Assembly (NCBI RefSeq): GCF_012184415.1
Contig: NZ_VTOX01000002.1
Coordinates: 372,001 to 436,000, forward strand
From: Ramlibacter lithotrophicus
Lineage (GTDB): Bacteria; Pseudomonadota; Gammaproteobacteria; Burkholderiales; Burkholderiaceae_C
DNA: 64,000 nt
Reading direction: 5' to 3'
This document shows, in pieces, positions 63,387-64,000 of the stretch (its first letter is position 1; the number at the start of each line of letters is the position of its first letter). The notes under the pieces were generated by a model. The model ran no database searches. It saw nothing but the letters and a program-made list of their open reading frames with translations, and had not been told where the DNA came from. Made by a program: the position numbers and the translations under genes.

Positions 63387-64000
63387 AAGTCCGCGCACAG
63401 ATCGGCATGGTCCTCAACCTGGACAAGTGCATCGGCTGCCATACCTGCTCGGTCACCTGCAAGAACGTCTGGACCAGCCGCCCCGGCATGGAATACGCCT
63501 GGTTCAACAACGTCGAGAGCAAGCCGGGCATCGGCTACCCCAAGGAGTGGGAAAACCAGGGCAAGTGGAACGGCGGCTGGGTGCGCAACGCCGACGGTTC
63601 GATCCAGCCGCGCCAGGGCAACAAGTGGCAGCTGCTGATGAAGATCTTCAGCAACCCCAACCTGCCGCAGATCGACGACTACTACGAGCCGTTCACGTAC
63701 GACTACGAGCACCTGCAGACGGCGCCGGAGATGAAGGCGGCGCCCACGGCACGTCCCCGCAGCCTGATCACCGGCCAGCGCATGGAGAAGATCGAGTGGG
63801 GTCCCAACTGGGAGGAGATCCTGGGCGGCGAATTCGCCAAGCGCGGCAAGGACGCCAACCTGGCGGATTTCGACAAGGTGCAAAAGGAGATGGTGGGCCA
63901 GTTCGAGAACACCTTCATGATGTACCTGCCGCGGTTGTGCGAGCACTGCCTGAATCCGGCCTGCGTCGCATCGTGCCCGTCCGGCTCGATCTACAAGCGC
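63383..64000 (+). CDS. narH: respiratory nitrate reductase beta subunit NarH (truncated by window end)
   Basis: The first 206 residues of the iron-sulfur subunit that carries electrons from NarI to NarG are present. The ferredoxin-type cluster motif CIGCHTCSVTCKNVWTS lies at residues 16-32, and CEHCLNPACVASCPSGSIYKR is the second motif, just before the window ends. The opening MKVRAQIGMVLNLDK matches family members. narJ and narI should follow outside the window. Confidence 0.96.
   Translation, partial: MKVRAQIGMVLNLDKCIGCHTCSVTCKNVWTSRPGMEYAWFNNVESKPGIGYPKEWENQGKWNGGWVRNADGSIQPRQGNKWQLLMKIFSNPNLPQIDDYYEPFTYDYEHLQTAPEMKAAPTARPRSLITGQRMEKIEWGPNWEEILGGEFAKRGKDANLADFDKVQKEMVGQFENTFMMYLPRLCEHCLNPACVASCPSGSIYKR

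Noticed and set aside
59490..63398. Very long open frame (about 1300 codons) on the minus strand
   Set aside because: It is antisense to narG, is rich in Arg/Ala/His/Val as expected of a shadow frame in GC-rich DNA, and has no family motif. narG is complete with all its cofactor motifs.

Overview
This window reads as part of the chromosome of a facultatively chemolithoautotrophic betaproteobacterium, most likely of the order Burkholderiales. The inference rests on high GC, dense short-gapped operons, a soxCDYZAXB cluster, a red-type (form IC) RuBisCO operon with cbbX, a cbb3 oxidase operon and a narXL-narKK-narGH locus. No rRNA, tRNA, insertion sequence, prophage or CRISPR array was found. 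No gene-free stretch exceeds about 205 bases; the longest gaps (3384-3575, 11508-11681, 25830-26032, 43279-43482, 56601-56774) are promoter regions.

Layout. 1-2.9 kb: end of a c-type cytochrome gene, an MBOAT acyltransferase and an SGNH-like partner (polymer O-acylation). 2.9-6.7 kb: a host-attachment-family protein diverging from an operon of a triple BON-domain protein, an AMP/thymidine-phosphorylase-like enzyme and a PRPP-synthetase-like enzyme. 6.7-11.5 kb: alanine dehydrogenase, a membrane-anchored protein of unknown role, a conserved hypothetical, CbpM/CbpA chaperones, an FNR-type regulator with its four iron-sulfur cysteines, and a lone receiver domain. 11.7-23.7 kb: sulfur oxidation (two YeeE/YedE transporters around an ArsR-type SoxR-like repressor, a SoxH-like hydrolase, a thioredoxin, soxCD, soxYZ, soxAX, soxB, a GlcG/HbpS-like protein and a DUF302 protein). 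23.7-28 kb: an envelope two-component system diverging from a Met/Gly/Pro-repeat secreted protein, an orphan GspB-domain protein and a periplasmic DsrE protein. 28-38.3 kb: cbbR diverging from cbbLSXYEFPTZ. 38.3-45.3 kb: a second host-attachment protein, universal stress proteins, a PAS-PAS kinase/regulator pair, a lipoprotein, a phosphoribosyltransferase and a yqjD-yqjE-yqjK-usp operon. 45-53 kb: the cbb3 oxidase operon ccoNOQP-ccoG-fixH with ccoS and ccoI upstream. 53-64 kb: two stress proteins, narX, narL, narK1, narK2, narG and the start of narH, cut by the window end.

How they fit together: Sox oxidises reduced sulfur in the periplasm and supplies electrons to cytochromes; the high-affinity cbb3 oxidase or, without oxygen, nitrate reductase accepts electrons; and the Calvin-Benson-Bassham operon fixes CO2. 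A set of 14-bp FNR boxes (TTGAY-N4-RTCAA and close variants), most with a plausible -10 hexamer whose centre lies 31-32 bp downstream, links the host-attachment, BON/phosphorylase, stress-protein, lipoprotein, phosphoribosyltransferase, yqj, cbb3 and probably nar operons into one oxygen-responsive regulon. The FNR-type protein encoded at 10.3-11.1 kb has the E..SR recognition-helix residues expected to read that site. The most unusual elements are the FNR-driven AMP-phosphorylase-like/PRPP-synthetase-like operon, the pair of host-attachment-family genes, and several undescribed leader structures (soxB, narK1, end of the cbb3 operon).
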